Positions 61,063 to 64,000 of a stretch of DNA of 64,000 nucleotides are shown here, piece after piece. A program made the position numbers and the translations under genes. Below the pieces are notes generated by a model. That model did no database searches. It was given only the letters and a program-made list of their open reading frames with translations, and was not told where the DNA came from. Numbering within the stretch: the stretch's first letter is position 1; every line of letters starts with the position of its first letter. The DNA is from Breviolum minutum Mf 1.05b.01 (Eukaryota > Sar > Dinophyceae > Suessiales > Symbiodiniaceae): assembly GCA_000507305.1 (NCBI GenBank), contig DF241102.1, positions 1,238-65,237 on the forward strand. The letters are read 5' to 3'.

Positions 61063-61888
61063 CTGGGGTCGTTTTAACAACAAACATGATGTTGCAAAAA
61101 AAATCTACCTGGTCCCCAAAAAAACGACCGGAAATGTTGAGTCATAAACTTTTTATTTGGGTGTGTATGTATACCCTTCTCGGAACCGGAAGGAGATGTC
61201 CTCGAGTTTTGTTGGTCCTTCAAACTTCAAGCCTCCAATCAAAACAGGGGTCCCATGTGCTTCCAGGTTTTTTTTTCGTCAGGGCAACCGGGCTGCACTC
61301 TCCCCGGCCATGGTGGGGATATTTTTTCAGATCGTTCCCAAAGACTGGATCCTGAACCATATTTTTGATGTTTATGAAGTATCCGAAAACCCCTCAAGTC
61401 ACGAGCTATTTTGAGGACCCAGACTTTGCGAAAAAAAACAGGTTCATTCACCCGAAACCATTGGTCTCATTGGTCCAGTAATCCTTAGGTTGGCATCCTC
61501 AAGACTTTGGACACCCACCTTTCAACCTCAACCACCCAACAAAAAAACACACACCCCGAGTCCTTACGAAGGCGGATCTTCGTCAAGGCACGGTACCTCA
61601 AGGACTTGGCATTTTTTCCGGATTAAAAACCACATCAGGCACACGAAAAACAGCACCATGTAGCCTCTGGTAAACTCACATGGTTAGCTGGAAATCCCAC
61701 CTTTTCCAATAGGAAATACATCTACAAATGGTGGATTTTGTTCATTGCCATGTTACTTTACCGGAATGTATCACCACTGTTCTTGGTGTGTCAGAGCCAT
61801 TTTCCACTGTTTCAATGGGTCAATCTTCGAGGATAGCACTTGCCAGGAGGCAGAGCTGCTAAAACTGCAAGGCAAATCAATGAAATGC

Positions 61889-62005
61889 TTTGCCACAAAA
61901 TCACCACACCACACCACTGGCATTTGCTCGACGAAAAATCACTCGGGACCCATGGCATTTGCCAAACCTCAACATGTCCAGCCTGTTGCTGATCCTCTGA
62001 TTGAC
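61889..62005 (-). CDS. Candidate exon, frame ambiguous
   Basis: A strong acceptor (GTTTCTTCCAG|GTC) opens two usable frames, one beginning VNQRISNRLDMLRFGKCHGS and the other QSEDQQQAGHVEVWQMPW followed by a hydrophobic segment. The plus strand is open too (61745-62074). Possibly an exon of the gene ending at 60905. Confidence 0.28.
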
Positions 62006-62407
62006 CTGGAAGAAACCCACGCCCACAGAGTTGAAATTTTACCAGAAGGACGGCAACATTGGTCAGAAACTTAGTCTTGGCAGGTCCAAGACTAGGGGCT
62101 CACTTTATATAAAACATGTGTGAACCATTTTTCCATATGATCAAGCTAAACAATGCACTTTTAAAAAGGACAAAAGTGACCAGCAACACTCAAAATGACC
62201 AGCAACACTTGCCCTGGTTTCTAACCTTAATGACCCCTGCTGAACCCACAAAGCTTGCCTCCGAACGCCTCGATGTCCAAGCATGAAACCTTTTGCGGTC
62301 GGCGACGTTTTGTAAAGAAAATGAGCCGTGAGCTACTGGTTGGTTAATATGGATCCTTATAATGGCTTATTATGATCCCCTATATATAACCTAAACAACC
62401 ACGTTTC

Positions 62408-63031
62408 GGGTCCTTGGTCGCGCGCGCTCTGAATCACGCAGTTCCCAGAAGTATTTCGTCGTTATGTACAAGATATACATCGTTTCAAAAGCTTGCAGAG
62501 CATACGCGACCAAGGACATGTTTCAAGTATGTACCGAAGCAGTCGATTGCGTAGCACTTTGAACATGAGCGTCATCACAGGTTTGGACTGGTTTCAAGTA
62601 TGTACCGAAGCAGTCGATTGCGTGGCACTTTGGCGAACGTCATCACAGGTTTGGACACGTTTCAAGTATGCACCGAAGCAGTCGATTGCGTGGCACTTTG
62701 AACACGAACGTCATCACAGGTTTGGACATGTTTCAAGTATGTACCGAAGCAGTCGATTGCGTAGCACTTTGAACACGAACGTCATCACAGTTTTGGACAT
62801 GTTTCAAGTATGACCCAAAATTTTAAAAAACGAAGCACTTTTTTCACAGATTTGGACTTGTGTCACATCTCTGACAAAGACAAAAACACTGCTCCCAGTG
62901 GGACGAATGCTCAGTCTGGGTCCTTGGCCGCGCGTGTTGCCGAAACCATATGAAACGATGTTTATTATGCACAAACACAAGTGTTTACTATGGGGAGTAC
63001 ATGGTCAAAAAACGCGCGCGACCAAGGACCC
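62408..63031. mobile_element. Insertion with inverted ends inside a family B element
   Basis: Left end GGGTCCTTGGTCGCGCGCG (62408-62426) is matched exactly by its complement at 63013-63031. The two halves of a family B element lie on either side (62325-62405 and about 63032-63070). Inside are the 71-bp minisatellite and an internal degenerate copy of the end at about 62918-62940. No protein-coding gene was seen. Confidence 0.75.
62514..62816. repeat. 71-bp minisatellite, four full copies and a fragment
   Basis: Units begin GGACATGTTTCAAGTATGTA at 62514, 62585, 62653, 62724 and 62795 (last copy partial). The second unit is three bases shorter. Confidence 0.93.
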
Positions 63032-63380
63032 GGAAGGAACAACCAGGGGCCCTTTTGTCATTGCTCATGTGAAGTGGAATGAGTTTCTGAGGCTTTCTTC
63101 TTGAGTGTGTTCTAGTCTCGCAAAACCAGTCGAAAGTGAAGATTAACTTTTGGGGGGCACCTCAAATAAAGATGAAAAGACTAGATGGTTTCAGTCTTTT
63201 CGTCAAATTGTCAAATTTCAGGTTTTGCCAAGCATCAACAGAAAATCTTCATTATCCGTGGGATTCTAAAAATATATGACTAGTTTGTGGTTTCAACCCA
63301 TTTGAAAAATATGCTCGTCAAAATGGGTTCATCTTCCCCAAATGGAGGTGAAAATAAAATAAAATTGAAACCACCACCTA

Positions 63381-63532
63381 CTTGGAGGATCATCCCAGCT
63401 AGTAAGTGGTTAGTAACCCCCATTTATTAGCCCGTTGGGGCGGGGCGTTTTTTTTAGGGAAACAATCCCACTTAGGGGATTTATTAACCATGGTTATTAA
63501 CCACTTACTGAATGGGATGATCCTCCAAGTAG
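63381..63532. mobile_element. Foldback element family H
   Basis: Ends CTACTTGGAGGATCATCCCA and its complement, with inner GTAAGTGGTTAGTAACC arms. Other copies: 15332-15483, 43971-44105 and 45852-46020. This copy directly follows a family A element. Confidence 0.85.
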
Positions 63533-64000
63533 ATGACATTTGGATACATTTGGTGTTTTTTTCGTCACGAAGGGAGCATCCCTTTTGGCCACGAAGGTCT
63601 CAGGATGTCTCAGGTCTGGCAATTCTTTTGGGTGACCTTTTTGGGGATGGTGAGTTTTACATGACCTTTTCCAAAGCGATCGCCATGACCTCCAACGATC
63701 CGGGGATGAAAAGGTCACTTTGAATAACCTGGGAGATGTGTTTTTTTGGTGTAAAAATGAATTCAACTTAGAATAATTTGAATAATTCACCAACTATAAA
63801 CCAAATAAATGAAACATTACCAAATAAAAAGAAGTTAACCACTTGAATGAATGACATGGATGACATGATTTCTTTCACCCCTCAGATTTCACGGATGTTT
63901 TGTTCACCTAAAATTCCAATGAAATGATGATGAAGTTTTAACTTCTTGGTTTCAACCCATCTGAAAAATATGAGTCAAATTGGATCATTTCCTCAGGGGG

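Larger units (their letters stand above)
61100..64000. other. Mostly repeats, no clear gene
   Basis: Apart from the ambiguous exon at 61889-62005 this end holds foldback elements (families I, J, B, A, H, N) and the nested insertion with its minisatellite. The final bases are the start of another family A element. Confidence 0.6.

Noticed and set aside
62493-62813. Plus-strand 106-codon frame over the 71-bp repeat
   Set aside because: 71 is not a multiple of three, so the repeat gives different peptides in successive units. It lies inside a transposon-like insertion.

Overview
This is a nuclear window from a eukaryote. No bacterial operons, rRNA or tRNA genes are visible. Coding signal comes in short pieces, mostly 30-120 bases, framed by pyrimidine-rich AG acceptors (usually AG|G) and GT donors, and separated by introns of about 100-1,500 bases packed with short inverted-repeat elements. 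Nearly every piece I could support reads on the minus strand. Two plastid signals appear: a first exon encoding a signal peptide ending ASAF-P, and an exon with a twin-arginine lumen-targeting sequence. With the one-directional gene order and AG|G acceptors, these suggest an alga with a complex plastid, most likely a dinoflagellate. That assignment is inference, and I found no spliced-leader sequence.

Layout, read 5' to 3' on the minus strand (high to low coordinates). A last exon with a C-terminal membrane span lies at 60905-61062. A second last exon is at 59009-59152. A proline-rich exon built on a 17-residue repeat is at 57726-58136. A lumen-targeting exon is at 56602-56759. A SET-domain gene ends at 54376. 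An unrecognised gene of about 26 small exons runs from 53682 to a stop at 41968 and ends in a membrane helix. Leucine-rich-repeat (LRR) gene A runs from 36944 to 31706, and LRR gene B from 30104 to 19801, both with roughly one repeat per exon. A plastid-targeted gene starts at 19550, with possible downstream exons at 15764-15875 and 13772-13854. From 13.7 kb down to 0.4 kb I see only weak exon candidates among repeats.

The rest is mobile and simple repeats. There are more than a dozen families of foldback elements of 85-180 bases, each present in several copies, with no transposase visible. There are also a hairpin element in four tandem copies, nested insertions, and long trinucleotide runs (CAA, ATG, CTG/TTG, GAT, AGT). 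The exon models were built by eye. Each chain keeps an open frame across its joins, but in several places I chose among nearby GT sites because they kept the frame. The chains are therefore hypotheses to test with RNA reads.
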